DNA of 64,000 nucleotides from Bin87 sp965203855 (lineage in GTDB: Bacteria; Chloroflexota; Dehalococcoidia; Lucifugimonadales; UBA3495). A program made the translations under genes and the position numbers. Under the pieces are notes generated by a model. That model had not been told where the DNA came from, did no database searches, and saw only the letters and a program-made list of their open reading frames with translations. The DNA is taken from contig CBDBDN010000007.1 of NCBI GenBank assembly GCA_965203855.1, forward strand, positions 124,001-188,000, read 5' to 3'. This document shows, piece after piece, positions 9,614 through 18,877 of this stretch. How positions within the stretch are numbered: the stretch's first letter is position 1; each line of letters starts with the position of its first letter.

Positions 9614-9698
9614 AGGACGCCAAATAGGCAGCGGGATCGAAAGCCGGCTCTGTCCTGGGGCGGCTAAACTGGCATACTTATGGGGAGACGGCAGTTGC

Positions 9699-9727
9699 TT
9701 GCCATCCGGGTTTGCCTTTGCTAGAAT
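9699..9727 (+). promoter_or_regulatory. Candidate sigma-70 promoter
   Basis: TTGCCA at 9699-9704, a 17-bp spacer and TAGAAT at 9722-9727 form a good match to the -35/-10 consensus. Transcription would start near 9734, only about 9 nt before the ATG at 9743. That would make a nearly leaderless message if this ATG is used, or give a ~100-nt leader containing a palindrome if translation starts at 9836. Confidence 0.5.
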
Positions 9728-9742
9728 CGGCGCGGTTGGATT

Positions 9743-11905
9743 ATGATACGACTTTTCGCATCCCTAGCAATGGTCGGAATTCAGAAAAGCATTGCTCCAT
9801 TCCGGCTTGCGCCGGGAATGCCCGCGCTGTTCGCTATGCAAACCGCAGAACCCGCCGCTAACGGCGGCAGTTCCCGGGGTACCCGCCCGCAAGGCGGATG
9901 GCGGTCTCGGTTGCAGTTCTGGAATCAGCCGACCGCGCTGCCGCTCGTCCTGCTGCTGGTAGCTATGGCTACGCTGTTACTGTTCGGCGGCGACCGCACT
10001 CTTTTCTACCGGGACGGCCATCACGACGGCAACAGTTCCAAGACTTTGACGCTGGCCGAGAACCTCTCTTTCCGGCACGGCCTGCTCCTGTTCTTTTACC
10101 AGTTTCGCGACGCCGACGGCGAGCGGCATTACCCTGAACCATACAACCGCTTCCCGGTCGGCGGGTTTGCCCTCGTGAAACTGGCTATCCTGCCCTTTGG
10201 GGAGGACGATTTCAGGGCTAAAATCTACGTCGGCAGGATGCTGATGCTGGTCCTGTTCAGCGCCGCCGCCGCCTTGGCCTATCATTCGCTGGCCCGGCTT
10301 ATTGACAATCGGTGGGATGCGCTCACGGCAACGCTGCTGGCCTTTTCATCCTGGTACCTGCTGTATTACTCCGACATGATTTTCAACGAAGTCACCATAG
10401 ACCTCTTTGCGGTAATGCTGGTATTTCACGGGATGGTCATATTCATTCAGGAAGGGCGTTTCCGACAACTGCTCATCAAGACTTGCCTGGCTCTGCTGCT
10501 GGGATGGCACGTTTACGCTTTTCTGCTGCCTTTCGTCATCTTCGGTTTGGCTGGAGAATTGATTGCATCGCGCCGCGCCGTTTCTACTCTCCCCAGTTGG
10601 GGGCAGCTGCGAGGCTATGCGGACACTTTGCGGCGCAGCCGCTATCTTATGCTGGGCATAATTGCCTTGCTTTTTGGCATCGCCGTGCTGACTTTTAATC
10701 TCAGCAACGAATACTTGGCGCTGGATAGGGAAGCGCCGCTGCGGGAACTGCCCTCAGTGCAGTCGGCGGTCAAGCGGTTTGGCGGTGATACCAGGTTCAA
10801 CGCCGGAATACCCGATGCGCTAACCCCCCGCCCATTTATGGCGGATCAGTTTTATCGTATAGGCAATATGACGCTACCCTACTCAGTTAGCCCCCATGAG
10901 ATCAAAGGCCGCTTCACCAGCCTTACTTACCGTGACTATCCCATCGTCGTCCTGGGGATATTGACGCTGGCCGCCTGCCTGGCCGGGCTGGCCTGGATGC
11001 GTCGGCGGCCGGATCTGTTGTTGCTGCTGGGAACGCTGACGGTTTCCGGTTTCTGCTGGGCGGTGCCATTACGCACGAATGTCATAGATCACGACTTTGA
11101 GAGCGTGTTCTATATTGGCATCCCGCTCACGGCTTTCGCTTTTCTGCTGCTGTTCTTGCGGAGCCTGTCGCCCATACGGTTGGCGCCCGCCTTTGCGGTG
11201 GCTGCGTTGGCTCTGTTCATCTTTTCCAGCTCGGAGATGGCCGGCGTCACGCAGCCTAGCGACGCGCGTAAGATTGAGGGAGAGCAGATGTCCGACTACG
11301 CCGCGATACGGGAGCTGGTTGACGACAACGCTACCATCCATATCCAGGGTCACCCATTGGCCAACGATTGGGGCGGCGCATCATGGGCGACGACCTATTT
11401 TCTGGCCGGGAAATCCATTATCTACGAAGACGCCAATGGAGGCGCCCGTAAAGAGGGGCAAGCCGGCGATTACCTGATGCAGCCGGTGCGCGAGGAGGGC
11501 CCGGCTTTGCTGACCCCGGAGAACCGTCATATTTTCCTGTACGACTGGCTGCGCTATAATAGGCAGTATAGCGAAGCAGATCTGGGCAGCCCGATAATCG
11601 AGGCAAACTGGACAATATATCTCGAAAGGGACCGCCTGATTTATGTGTCAGATGAATGCTCGGATAAAGATGCGCCTTTCTTTCTGCATCTCGTTCCGCA
11701 AAACTCCGGCGATGTGTACACTGACCGCGTAGAGTACGGTTATAACAACCTTGACTTTGGCTTTCAGATCGGGGGCGGCGTCCATATCGGCCAGACTTGC
11801 GTAATAGAACGCCCGCTCCCGGATTATGACATTGCCACTATTCGTACCGGCCAGTATATCCCCGAAGCAGGCGAAATCTGGAAAGGCGAATATACTTTCC
11901 CCTAG
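9743..11905 (+). CDS. Polytopic membrane protein, GT-C-like, with one C-terminal two-Cys module
   Basis: Read from 9743 the protein has 720 residues. Hydrophobic segments run from ~residue 55 to ~505. A luminal-type loop with HHDGNSSKTLTLAENLSF follows the first TM, as in GT-C glycosyltransferases. Residues ~622-720 are a single copy of the module repeated in the genes at 1917-7688 (LIYVSDECSDKDAPFFLH, GQTCVIERPLPDYDIA, IRTGQYIPEAG). The first ~30 codons cross a copy of the CATTCCGG palindrome (9798-9820, translated PFRLAPGM). The true start may be ATG 9836 (MQTAEPAANGG), with the palindrome in the leader. Membrane sugar transfer is inferred from topology only. Confidence 0.72.
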   Translation: MIRLFASLAMVGIQKSIAPFRLAPGMPALFAMQTAEPAANGGSSRGTRPQGGWRSRLQFWNQPTALPLVLLLVAMATLLLFGGDRTLFYRDGHHDGNSSKTLTLAENLSFRHGLLLFFYQFRDADGERHYPEPYNRFPVGGFALVKLAILPFGEDDFRAKIYVGRMLMLVLFSAAAALAYHSLARLIDNRWDALTATLLAFSSWYLLYYSDMIFNEVTIDLFAVMLVFHGMVIFIQEGRFRQLLIKTCLALLLGWHVYAFLLPFVIFGLAGELIASRRAVSTLPSWGQLRGYADTLRRSRYLMLGIIALLFGIAVLTFNLSNEYLALDREAPLRELPSVQSAVKRFGGDTRFNAGIPDALTPRPFMADQFYRIGNMTLPYSVSPHEIKGRFTSLTYRDYPIVVLGILTLAACLAGLAWMRRRPDLLLLLGTLTVSGFCWAVPLRTNVIDHDFESVFYIGIPLTAFAFLLLFLRSLSPIRLAPAFAVAALALFIFSSSEMAGVTQPSDARKIEGEQMSDYAAIRELVDDNATIHIQGHPLANDWGGASWATTYFLAGKSIIYEDANGGARKEGQAGDYLMQPVREEGPALLTPENRHIFLYDWLRYNRQYSEADLGSPIIEANWTIYLERDRLIYVSDECSDKDAPFFLHLVPQNSGDVYTDRVEYGYNNLDFGFQIGGGVHIGQTCVIERPLPDYDIATIRTGQYIPEAGEIWKGEYTFP

Positions 11906-12101
11906 CCCTCTACTCAGCGCCAGGACTTTGCCGGGCAAGGATGGGAATACGCCAAATGACTGGCGGCGGTGTACCGGGCAATCTGCCGCCGCCGCGCATT
12001 GTATCCCGATGCCCGCCGATGCTATCCTGTGCCGGTTCTCAAACCGAGCGAAAGTAGCCGGCCCGGTTTTGCCGTTGCTGGCGTAAGGACAAGCCACCAT
12101 T

Positions 12102-12824
12102 ATGTTCGGGTGTTCCGGCACAGCGATAGAATTTCTGACGGACTGGCAAATCGGCGATGGGCTGCTGCGTATTGTCCGTGAGGCTCGGCAGCAGCTCACG
12201 CTCGTATCCCCCTACAACCGGCATTGGGGGCATCTCAAACGGGAAGTGGAAGCCGCCCAGCGCCGGGGCGTCGCAGTTGCCGCCTACTACCGCGCCGAAG
12301 ATCCCGCCCACGCGCCGGAGTACGAGGGCGCATCCATTACCCCGGTGTGTATGCTGCACGCCAAAATCTACGCCAACGAAAAAGTTGCGCTTGTTACTAC
12401 GATGAACCTGGTTGAAACCTCAGCGGCCTATTCGCGCGAAGTCGGCCTTTTGGTGCGCGACCCCAAGCTGCGCCGTGAAATTGACGAGTATGTGCAGTCG
12501 CTGGCAGACGCCGCCGGCACTGGTCGGGCCGCTGCGCCGTCCAGCCTCGTCCAGCAGCGCGCCGCATCCCGTCCGGCAATAGCCACCGTGCAGACGCCTA
12601 CCGATATTGCCCAGCTTATCGCCGTTTCCGGTTTCTGCATTGAATGCGGAACGACCAAAGAGTTTGACGAGCGCCGGCTGCTGTGCGGCAGCTGCTATGG
12701 CCGTTACGGACGCAGCGTCACGCATAAAATCTGCCATCGCTGCGGAGAGGAATACCCGGCGCGGGTCAGCGATCCGTTATGCCAAAAGTGCAGCATCCCC
12801 GATAACGCCGCAGTAACAACATAA
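12102..12824 (+). CDS. PLD-superfamily protein with C-terminal zinc ribbons
   Basis: The 240-residue protein has a phospholipase D-like fold signature: TLVSPYN near residue 33 and one HxK motif LHAKIYANEKVALVTTMNL (~85-103). The usual HKD aspartate is Glu here and GSxN is TTMN, so activity is uncertain. Residues ~174-232 hold seven Cys in CxxC pairs (CIECG, CGSC, CHRCG, CQKC), predicted as zinc ribbons, typical of nucleic-acid or protein contacts. PLD-like nucleases and cardiolipin synthases share this fold. I cannot choose between nuclease, lipid enzyme or inactive binder. No clear operon partner is present. Confidence 0.75.
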   Translation: MFGCSGTAIEFLTDWQIGDGLLRIVREARQQLTLVSPYNRHWGHLKREVEAAQRRGVAVAAYYRAEDPAHAPEYEGASITPVCMLHAKIYANEKVALVTTMNLVETSAAYSREVGLLVRDPKLRREIDEYVQSLADAAGTGRAAAPSSLVQQRAASRPAIATVQTPTDIAQLIAVSGFCIECGTTKEFDERRLLCGSCYGRYGRSVTHKICHRCGEEYPARVSDPLCQKCSIPDNAAVTT

Positions 12825-12892
12825 TCGCAGCCGGTCGGACAACCCTCTGGCCGGATGCGGACGTACTCTCTACTGAATGGAGGAATCCTCTG

Positions 12893-13675
12893 ATGTCTCT
12901 TGACGGAAAAATCGCTTTGGTTACCGGCGCCGGCCGCGGAATGGGCCGCGCCACCGCATTGGCCCTGGCCAACGCCGGCGCCGATGTGGCCGTAACCGAC
13001 ATTCTGGCCGACGCCGTTGAGGAAACGGCTACCGACGTGCGCGCCGCCGGCCGCAATTCCGTTGCCATTGCCGCCGATATTGGCGACGGCGACGACATCA
13101 ACCGGGTCATAGCCGACGCCGTGTCCGCTTTGGGACGGGTGGACATCCTGGTCAACAATGCCGGCGTAACCCGTTTCCTGGACATTATGGACATCACCGA
13201 AGCCGACTGGGATCGCATCCATCGGGTCAACGCGCGGGGCGCCTTTTTCGTGATGCAGCGCGCGGCGCGGCAGATGATTGAGCAGGGCGGCGGCGGGCGC
13301 ATCGTCAACATCGCTTCTATTGCCGGCAAGGGCTACTCCGGCACTTCCAACGCCGCCTACGCCGCCAGCAAGGGCGCCGTCATTTCAATGACGCTGATTG
13401 CCGCCCATCAGCTGGCCCGCCACGACATCAATGTGAACGCCATCTGCCCCGGTTCTACGGTTACGGCAATGTCCACTGCGACGATGGAACAGCGCGCCGC
13501 CGAGCGGGGCATCACGGTTGCCGAGCTGCAAGCGCAGCGCGCGGCCAACATTCCCATCGGGCGCGCCAACGATCCGGAGGACATTGCCGAAATGGCGGCA
13601 TTCCTGGCCGGCCCCGGCGCCCGCAACATCACCGGCCAAACCATCAATGTGGACGGCGGGCTGGTGATGCACTGA
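12893..13675 (+). CDS. SDR-family NAD(P)-dependent oxidoreductase
   Basis: A classical 260-residue short-chain dehydrogenase. It has the cofactor motif TGAGRGMG (~11-18), NNAG (~88-91), the catalytic Ser region IVNIASIAG and YAASKGAV (Tyr and Lys of YxxxK, ~155-162), and the FabG-like C-terminus ITGQTINVDGGLVMH. Such enzymes reduce ketones or oxidise secondary alcohols; closest in feel to FabG or 2-hydroxyacyl-type dehydrogenases. A GGAGGA ribosome site lies 9 nt upstream. The substrate is not predictable. Confidence 0.9.
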   Translation: MSLDGKIALVTGAGRGMGRATALALANAGADVAVTDILADAVEETATDVRAAGRNSVAIAADIGDGDDINRVIADAVSALGRVDILVNNAGVTRFLDIMDITEADWDRIHRVNARGAFFVMQRAARQMIEQGGGGRIVNIASIAGKGYSGTSNAAYAASKGAVISMTLIAAHQLARHDINVNAICPGSTVTAMSTATMEQRAAERGITVAELQAQRAANIPIGRANDPEDIAEMAAFLAGPGARNITGQTINVDGGLVMH

Positions 13676-13699
13676 CGGCGAGTGGGAACCAAGGGGTTG

Positions 13700-14896
13700 C
13701 TATGCCGGCTGCCGCCAGTCATCTCCTGGCATAATGCGGCGCATAAACCCGTCAAACATTGGCACGGTGAAAGCGGTATCGCCATGCCCCGGACTCCAGA
13801 TTGCGCCTTTGCTAATCAGATGGTTGCGTATCGGCGCCAAGAATCTAACGGTGCGGTCTAATGTGGTGGCAATGTCGCCGGAGCGATGGGGGCCGGGGCC
13901 CAGCTGCGCCATGGCGCGCACATAGCGCTTTTCGGCGGGAGTCAGTCGGTCAAACCGCACCCGAAAGAAGCTGGCGTCCAAAGAATCAATGGCCTGCTGC
14001 GTAGCTTGGCCGACACTGTCCAGCGTAATCGGCGATGCGTCGGCAACATCCCACAGCTGCTTGCCCCATTCCTGTAGAAAATAGGGATAGCCGCCAGTCT
14101 GCTCAACTACAGCGTCCAGCACATCAGGGCATATTATCACGCCTTCGTCGTAAGCCGGCTTGGCAATGGAATGTGCGGCGGCATCGGGAGGCAACGGGCT
14201 GATTTCGTGGAAATCGAAAAGTCGCTCGGCATAAGACTTGGCTTTGCCCAAGTTGCCGCGTATGCTGGGCAAGCCGGCGCCCAACATAATCACCGGCAGC
14301 TGCCGTTGCGCCGTGCGGTGCAGCGCCATAATCAAGGCGGAAAGTTCAGTTTCTTTGACATACTGCAACTCGTCGATGAACAAGGCCAAGGCGGTATGGT
14401 CGGCCTGCGCGGCGGATCCGGCTACTTCCAGCAAGTTGGACAAATCGGCTTCAAGGTCTCCGCTGTCGGCGAGACCGGGTTCGCCAGCCAGATCCAGGCT
14501 TACTTCGATGTCCTGATATTTGACTCGCAAAGCGTTGAGGAAACCGGAGAGCCCGCGCATCGCCCGCAAAGCGCTCTGGCGGGCGGCTTCCCGGGTTGAC
14601 ATTTTCGTCAGGGCAATACGCAATTGAGGCGCGAGTATGGCGGGGAGGGAACGATTCTCCGGGGCTTCAATAGGCAAGGCGTAGATGCCGGCGGTCTCGG
14701 CATCTTGCCGGATACGGTACAGCAGCACGGTTTTGCCAACGCCGCGCAGTCCTACCAGCATCAGGCTCTTGTTGGAACGGCTTTTGCGGGTGCGTTCCAG
14801 CGCGATGCGCGCGGTCTCGCGAGTCGCATCGCGGCCGGCCAGTTCCGGCGGCGGCGTTCCGGCGCCGGGGGCGTATGGGTTTCGTATCGGATCCAT
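13700..14896 (-). CDS. AAA ATPase (Orc1/Cdc6-like ATP-binding protein)
   Basis: The 398-residue protein carries Walker A GLRGVGKT (residues ~49-56) and Walker B ALFIDELQ (~174-181). After the ATPase core come a sensor-like segment GAGLPSIRG and helical lid sequences with GGYPYFLQEWG. A winged-helix-like C-terminus ends FTVPMFDGFMRRIM. These traits fit the large group of single-gene AAA ATPases of the ATPase_2/Orc1-like type, of unknown role. It is convergent with the SDR gene (24 bp between stops) and divergent from the GMC oxidoreductase. Confidence 0.85.
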   Translation of the reverse strand: MDPIRNPYAPGAGTPPPELAGRDATRETARIALERTRKSRSNKSLMLVGLRGVGKTVLLYRIRQDAETAGIYALPIEAPENRSLPAILAPQLRIALTKMSTREAARQSALRAMRGLSGFLNALRVKYQDIEVSLDLAGEPGLADSGDLEADLSNLLEVAGSAAQADHTALALFIDELQYVKETELSALIMALHRTAQRQLPVIMLGAGLPSIRGNLGKAKSYAERLFDFHEISPLPPDAAAHSIAKPAYDEGVIICPDVLDAVVEQTGGYPYFLQEWGKQLWDVADASPITLDSVGQATQQAIDSLDASFFRVRFDRLTPAEKRYVRAMAQLGPGPHRSGDIATTLDRTVRFLAPIRNHLISKGAIWSPGHGDTAFTVPMFDGFMRRIMPGDDWRQPA

Positions 14897-15112
14897 AGTG
14901 GCAGTTTATAGCAAAGCAGTCCCGTGTTGGCAAGAAAACCCGAACATGGCGGGGCGGCGACGGTAGCCTACGCTCTGAAAACCGTCGCCAGGCACGCCCA
15001 CGCTTGCGGCATCATCTCCTTCCGTATATTATGGCATCGTACCGCATCCGAATCCATTGCCGGGCCGGCCGTTGCCCATTCTGACGGCGCCGGCGCAAGG
15101 AGCGCAGCATCT

Positions 15113-16663
15113 ATGAAGTATGACTACATCGTGATTGGCGCCGGCTCTGCCGGTTCCATCATCGCCAGCCGTCTTACCGAGGATCACAGCAAGCACGTGC
15201 TTCTGATTGAAGCCGGCCCCGACTACCCGGAGTTTGAGCATCTGCCGGAGGAGGTCAAGTTCGGCTACAACACCGAAATTGACATCATGGTCAGCGACCA
15301 TAACTGGCAGTTCGTCGGCAAAGGCACCGACACTTCCCCGGAGATAATGGTGCCGCGCGGCAAGGTTACCGGCGGCTCCAGCGCCATCAACGGGCAGGTA
15401 TTCCTGCGCGGCGTGCCCGAGGACTATGACGGCTGGGCCGCCGCGGGCAACGACGAATGGGCCTATACCAAGCTGCTGCCTATTTTCCGCCGCATTGAAA
15501 CCGATACCGACTACGGCAACGATGACTTTCACGGCGGCGACGGCCCTATCGTGATGCATCGTTTCGCCCGCGAAACCTGGCTGCCGGCGCAGAACGCCTT
15601 TTCCCGCGCCTGCATCGCCGCCGGCTTCCCGGAAACCTGGGATCACAACCATCCCGATTCCTATGGCGTCGGCCCCACGCCGTTTAACAACCCCAACGGC
15701 ATACGGATGAGCACCAACCTGGGCTACCTGTCGGAATCCCGCCATCGGCTCAACCTCACCATCAAGGCCAACTGCCATGTGCATCGCATCCTGTTTGACG
15801 GCAGCCGCGCTACCGGCGTGCAATTGGAGTCCGGCGGCGAGACTTTCGTTGCCGAAGCGGACGAAATCATACTCAGCAGCGGCGCCATCGGCTCGCCCCA
15901 TATCCTGATGCTGTCCGGCATCGGGCCGGCCGACCATCTGCGGGAGATGGGCATCCCCGTGATTCAGGACGCCCCCGGCGTCGGCCAGAACCTGCGCGAC
16001 CATCCTACCGTCTGGTGCACCTGGCGCACCAAGCCCGACTTTGAGCTGGACGGCCTGGCCCCGCGCTCGCAGCTCTGCCTGCGCTACACCGCCGACGGTT
16101 CGCCGCTCCGCAACGATATGAAAATCAGTATGCAGTCCTTTGCCACTGAGCGCATTAACCGGGGCGGCGACCGAATGGTGCCGCTGGGCATACGAATGAC
16201 GGCCGGCATCCAGCTGGCCGAAGGCGCCGGCCAAATGCGGCTGCAATCCACCGACCCCTACCAGCAGCCGTTCCTGGATTACAACTACCTGCAAGAGGAA
16301 TCCGACCGGGTGCGCCTGCGGGATTCGGTGCGGCTGTGCCTGCAACTGGCGGAGCATCCCGAGTTTCAGGCCATCATCCAGGAACGCACCGAGCCGCCGG
16401 CGGACGCCGTGGGCAACGATGCTGCGCTGGACGCCTGGATTGCCCACGAAGTAACCACTTCGCAGCACATCTCCGGCACTTGCAAGATGGGGCCGGACAG
16501 CGACCCGATGGCGGTAGTCGACCAGTTCGGCAAAGTCAAGGGCATACAGAACTTGCGCGTCGCCGATGCCAGCGTAATGCCCGACTGCATCCGCGCCAAC
16601 ACCAATGTAACCTCAATGACGATTGGGGAACGGGTTGCGGAGTTTATCAAAGAGGGGCGCTGA
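15113..16663 (+). CDS. GMC-family FAD-dependent oxidoreductase (choline dehydrogenase-like)
   Basis: The frame is open from 14924, but ATG 15113 starts directly at the FAD-binding strand (MKYDYIVIGAGSAGS) with AAGGAG 11 nt upstream, so I take 516 residues. GMC signatures are visible: the GAGSAGS dinucleotide motif, PRGKVTGGSSAINGQVFLRG (~80-99), SSGAIGSPHILMLSGIGP (~257-274) and the C-terminal catalytic region HISGTCKMGPDSDPMAVVD with NTNVTSMTIGERVA. Members oxidise alcohols, often choline, glucose or aryl alcohols. No betaine genes are adjacent, so the substrate is open. Confidence 0.92.
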   Translation: MKYDYIVIGAGSAGSIIASRLTEDHSKHVLLIEAGPDYPEFEHLPEEVKFGYNTEIDIMVSDHNWQFVGKGTDTSPEIMVPRGKVTGGSSAINGQVFLRGVPEDYDGWAAAGNDEWAYTKLLPIFRRIETDTDYGNDDFHGGDGPIVMHRFARETWLPAQNAFSRACIAAGFPETWDHNHPDSYGVGPTPFNNPNGIRMSTNLGYLSESRHRLNLTIKANCHVHRILFDGSRATGVQLESGGETFVAEADEIILSSGAIGSPHILMLSGIGPADHLREMGIPVIQDAPGVGQNLRDHPTVWCTWRTKPDFELDGLAPRSQLCLRYTADGSPLRNDMKISMQSFATERINRGGDRMVPLGIRMTAGIQLAEGAGQMRLQSTDPYQQPFLDYNYLQEESDRVRLRDSVRLCLQLAEHPEFQAIIQERTEPPADAVGNDAALDAWIAHEVTTSQHISGTCKMGPDSDPMAVVDQFGKVKGIQNLRVADASVMPDCIRANTNVTSMTIGERVAEFIKEGR

Positions 16664-16725
16664 CCGCAATGCCGGGGCGGGTTGGCAAATCCGCCCCGGC
16701 GTATAATGTGCGACAGGAATTAAAA

Positions 16726-17040
16726 ATGCCCCCTGCCCGCAAATGGACACGGCTGGAGGACTTGGCCGTCCTGCATCTCTACCGGGGCAAAGTGGCCCCG
16801 GATGGTAGGGAAGCACTGGCTCTAGCGTCCGCATTGGAACGCAGCCCCAAATCTATTGGGACGCGGCTGGCGGCCTTTGCCGGCCTGGACGCCGCCAGTC
16901 CCGCGGCCCCGGCCGGCAAACCCACTGCGCTTACCAAGTCGGTATGGGCGGAGTACCTTGCCGACCGCACTGCAATTGCTGTTGAGGGACAGCGGGCCTA
17001 CTTGGGAATCCTCAACCGCTACGCGATGGGACGGCCCTAA
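16726..17040 (+). CDS. Small SANT-like protein related to an HNH-nuclease N-terminal domain
   Basis: I take ATG 16726 with an AGGA site upstream and a TATAAT -10-like box at 16702-16707; an upstream extension overlaps the GMC gene and is out-of-frame noise. The 104-residue protein (KWTRLEDLAVLHLYRG, then LERSPKSIGTRLAAFAGLD) resembles the helical domain that precedes HNH endonuclease domains in some restriction-type proteins. Here it is free-standing, without an HNH motif. It could be DNA-binding; function unknown. Confidence 0.55.
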   Translation: MPPARKWTRLEDLAVLHLYRGKVAPDGREALALASALERSPKSIGTRLAAFAGLDAASPAAPAGKPTALTKSVWAEYLADRTAIAVEGQRAYLGILNRYAMGRP

Positions 17041-17044
17041 CCCC

Positions 17045-17440
17045 CTACACCAGCACCCCAAACCCCGACTTCGTGCAAATTTCCAGCCGGTTGTGGTCCG
17101 GGTCGTGGAAATAGAACGCCTGCTGTCCGTCGTGGCGCGTTTGGATGTCGGTGCATTCCACCCCGATGCTTTGCAGTTCGTTCCGCGCGGCGGCGATGTC
17201 GTCCACCTCAAAAGCGGTGTGATGCGACGGCAATGACGGCGCATCGGGGTTCTCGATGATATGCACCATCGCCCCGCTGGGCAGTTGCAGCCAGTACAGG
17301 TTGTCGTTGTCCACCATCTTGGGGATCTGCTTGACGCCGAGGACGTCCTGATACCATTTGAGGGCGGCGTCTTTGTCGCGCACGTTGTAAGTAATGTGGT
17401 TGATGGCCTTGAGCCGGATGTTGTCGGCATTCAGTCCCAT
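17045..17440 (-). CDS. VOC-family protein (glyoxalase/dioxygenase fold)
   Basis: From ATG 17440, preceded by GGAGGG at 8 nt, the protein has 131 residues. It shows the paired beta-alpha-beta-beta-beta repeats of the vicinal oxygen chelate fold: INHITYNVRDKDAALKWYQDVLG (N-terminal metal His), then HHTAFEVDDI (second His) and the terminal YFHDPDHNRLEIC (metal Glu). Reactions in the family range from lactoylglutathione lyase to extradiol dioxygenase and antibiotic binding; none can be singled out. It is convergent with the small gene ending at 17040. Confidence 0.88.
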   Translation of the reverse strand: MGLNADNIRLKAINHITYNVRDKDAALKWYQDVLGVKQIPKMVDNDNLYWLQLPSGAMVHIIENPDAPSLPSHHTAFEVDDIAAARNELQSIGVECTDIQTRHDGQQAFYFHDPDHNRLEICTKSGFGVLV

Positions 17441-17470
17441 GATGTTTTCCCTCCAAGGGTGAGTGATTGT

Positions 17471-17630
17471 CGTCATTTCGGCGCAAACCGGAATCTAAAC
17501 GCCTTTGGCAGCAAGAAAACCCGGATTCCGGCTTTCGTCGGAATGACGGTCGTCGGTTAGGAATGGCGGTTGGCCGTTAGGAATGACGGCTATCAGTTAA
17601 TAATGATGGCTGTCGGTTAGGAACGCTGGC
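17471..17630. repeat. Palindrome pair plus 20-bp tandem array (inverse orientation)
   Basis: Two palindromes, 17471-17495 and 17523-17547, are followed by 20-bp units based on GGAATGACGG plus a linker ending in GTTA: 17540-17559, then near 17560, 17580 and 17600, increasingly degenerate. The array is the mirror image of the arrays at 9505 and 31319, with the full palindrome on the left. It separates two minus-strand genes. Confidence 0.85.
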
Positions 17631-17638
17631 CGACACGG

Positions 17639-18610
17639 CTAGATGTCCAGCAACCGTTCCAGGTTGCCGAACAGGATGGCCTCTTTTTCGTACCGGGTCA
17701 GGCTTTCCAGCCCCAGCAGCCAGGATACCGGCCAGTCGGCGCACATATCAAAAGGCCAGTCGGTGCCGAACACCACTTGCTCAATGCCCGCCTGGTCAAT
17801 CAGCATCCGCAGCGCTTCCTCGCTGTGGGTAAGGCAGTCGTAGTAGAAGCGGCTGAGGTAGGCGCTGGGCGGCTGCTCAATGTTGACCCGCGCCTCCGGG
17901 CGCACCTGCCAGCCCCGATCCATACGCCCGACGCCGTAGCACGCGTATCCCCCGCCGTGGCACAGGCAGATTTTCAGGCCGGGGTAGCGATCCATCACGC
18001 CCCCGAACACGAAAGCGGCGAAAGTAACCGTCCGGTCGGCCAGGTTGCCGATGGTGTTGGAGAGATGGTAGCGGTCGAGGCGCGGCGTAACCACCGTGCC
18101 GCCGCCCTGGTGAATCAGGAACATTGCGCCCAGCCGTTCCGCCGTAGCCCATAGCGGATTGAACACCGGGTCGTCAAAAGTGCGCCCGTTCACCTGGTCG
18201 CCAATCATTGCGCCTTTCAGCCCCAGATCCTCTACGGCGCGGGTCAGCTCCTGGATGGCGGCGCCAACATCCTGCATCGGCAGATGGGCCAGCCCGGCGA
18301 AACGGTCGGGGTATTCCTCTACCAGCTGCGCCACATAGTCGTTGCATTCCCGATGCATCGCGGCGGTCTGGTCGGGATCCAGGTCGTAGAAGTACATATT
18401 GGCGTTGGTGGACAGCACATGGACATCCACGCCCAGAGAGTTCATGTCGGCGATGCGCTGCTCTGGCGCCCAGAAAGTGCGCGGATTGTACCGATGCTGG
18501 TTGTACAGCGCCGGCGCGGAAATGCCGAACCAGTTATCCCCATTCTGCATTGCCCGCAAAGCGCTGGCCGGCGTGATATGGGCGTGAACATCCAAAACTC
18601 GTACTGCCAT
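17639..18610 (-). CDS. Amidohydrolase (ACMSD-like metal-dependent hydrolase/decarboxylase)
   Basis: ATG 18610 with AGGGAG upstream gives 323 residues, starting MAVRVLDVHAHITP with the DxHxH metal motif (residues 7-11). Further family marks are the FAGLAHLPMQD strand, MIGDQVNGRTFDDPVFNPLWATA, FLIHQGGG (metal His), LCHGGGY and the C-terminal VFGTDWPFD (metal Asp). The amidohydrolase_2 family includes aminocarboxymuconate-semialdehyde decarboxylase and related ring-cleavage enzymes. The nearby VOC protein would fit aromatic catabolism, but this is only context. Confidence 0.9.
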   Translation of the reverse strand: MAVRVLDVHAHITPASALRAMQNGDNWFGISAPALYNQHRYNPRTFWAPEQRIADMNSLGVDVHVLSTNANMYFYDLDPDQTAAMHRECNDYVAQLVEEYPDRFAGLAHLPMQDVGAAIQELTRAVEDLGLKGAMIGDQVNGRTFDDPVFNPLWATAERLGAMFLIHQGGGTVVTPRLDRYHLSNTIGNLADRTVTFAAFVFGGVMDRYPGLKICLCHGGGYACYGVGRMDRGWQVRPEARVNIEQPPSAYLSRFYYDCLTHSEEALRMLIDQAGIEQVVFGTDWPFDMCADWPVSWLLGLESLTRYEKEAILFGNLERLLDI

Positions 18611-18877
18611 TATGCCGTTCTCCCTTTGATCTAGCAGGAGGGCAGGATGGCGCAATTTCGGGCAATGCCATCCCATTCCCGTCCCCCGCGGTTCGCCACA
18701 GATTATAGACTGTTTCGGGCAATCCGTCAGGTCAGATCGCCATCCCGTCATTCCGGCCGGCGCCGTCTGGCCCATCCCGCTTATCCCAATGTACCGACCG
18801 GCATTGACGGCGGGGCGGTATCAGCATAGCATTCCCATCAAATTTGTCCACGAGAGGCATCACGGAGAGGCACAACG

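Noticed and set aside
14924..15112. N-terminal extension of the GMC oxidoreductase
   Set aside because: The extension has no conserved character and the ATG at 15113 has its own AAGGAG site directly before the FAD motif.
15029..16468. 479-codon minus-strand open frame
   Set aside because: Antisense to the GMC oxidoreductase, which has full family motifs.
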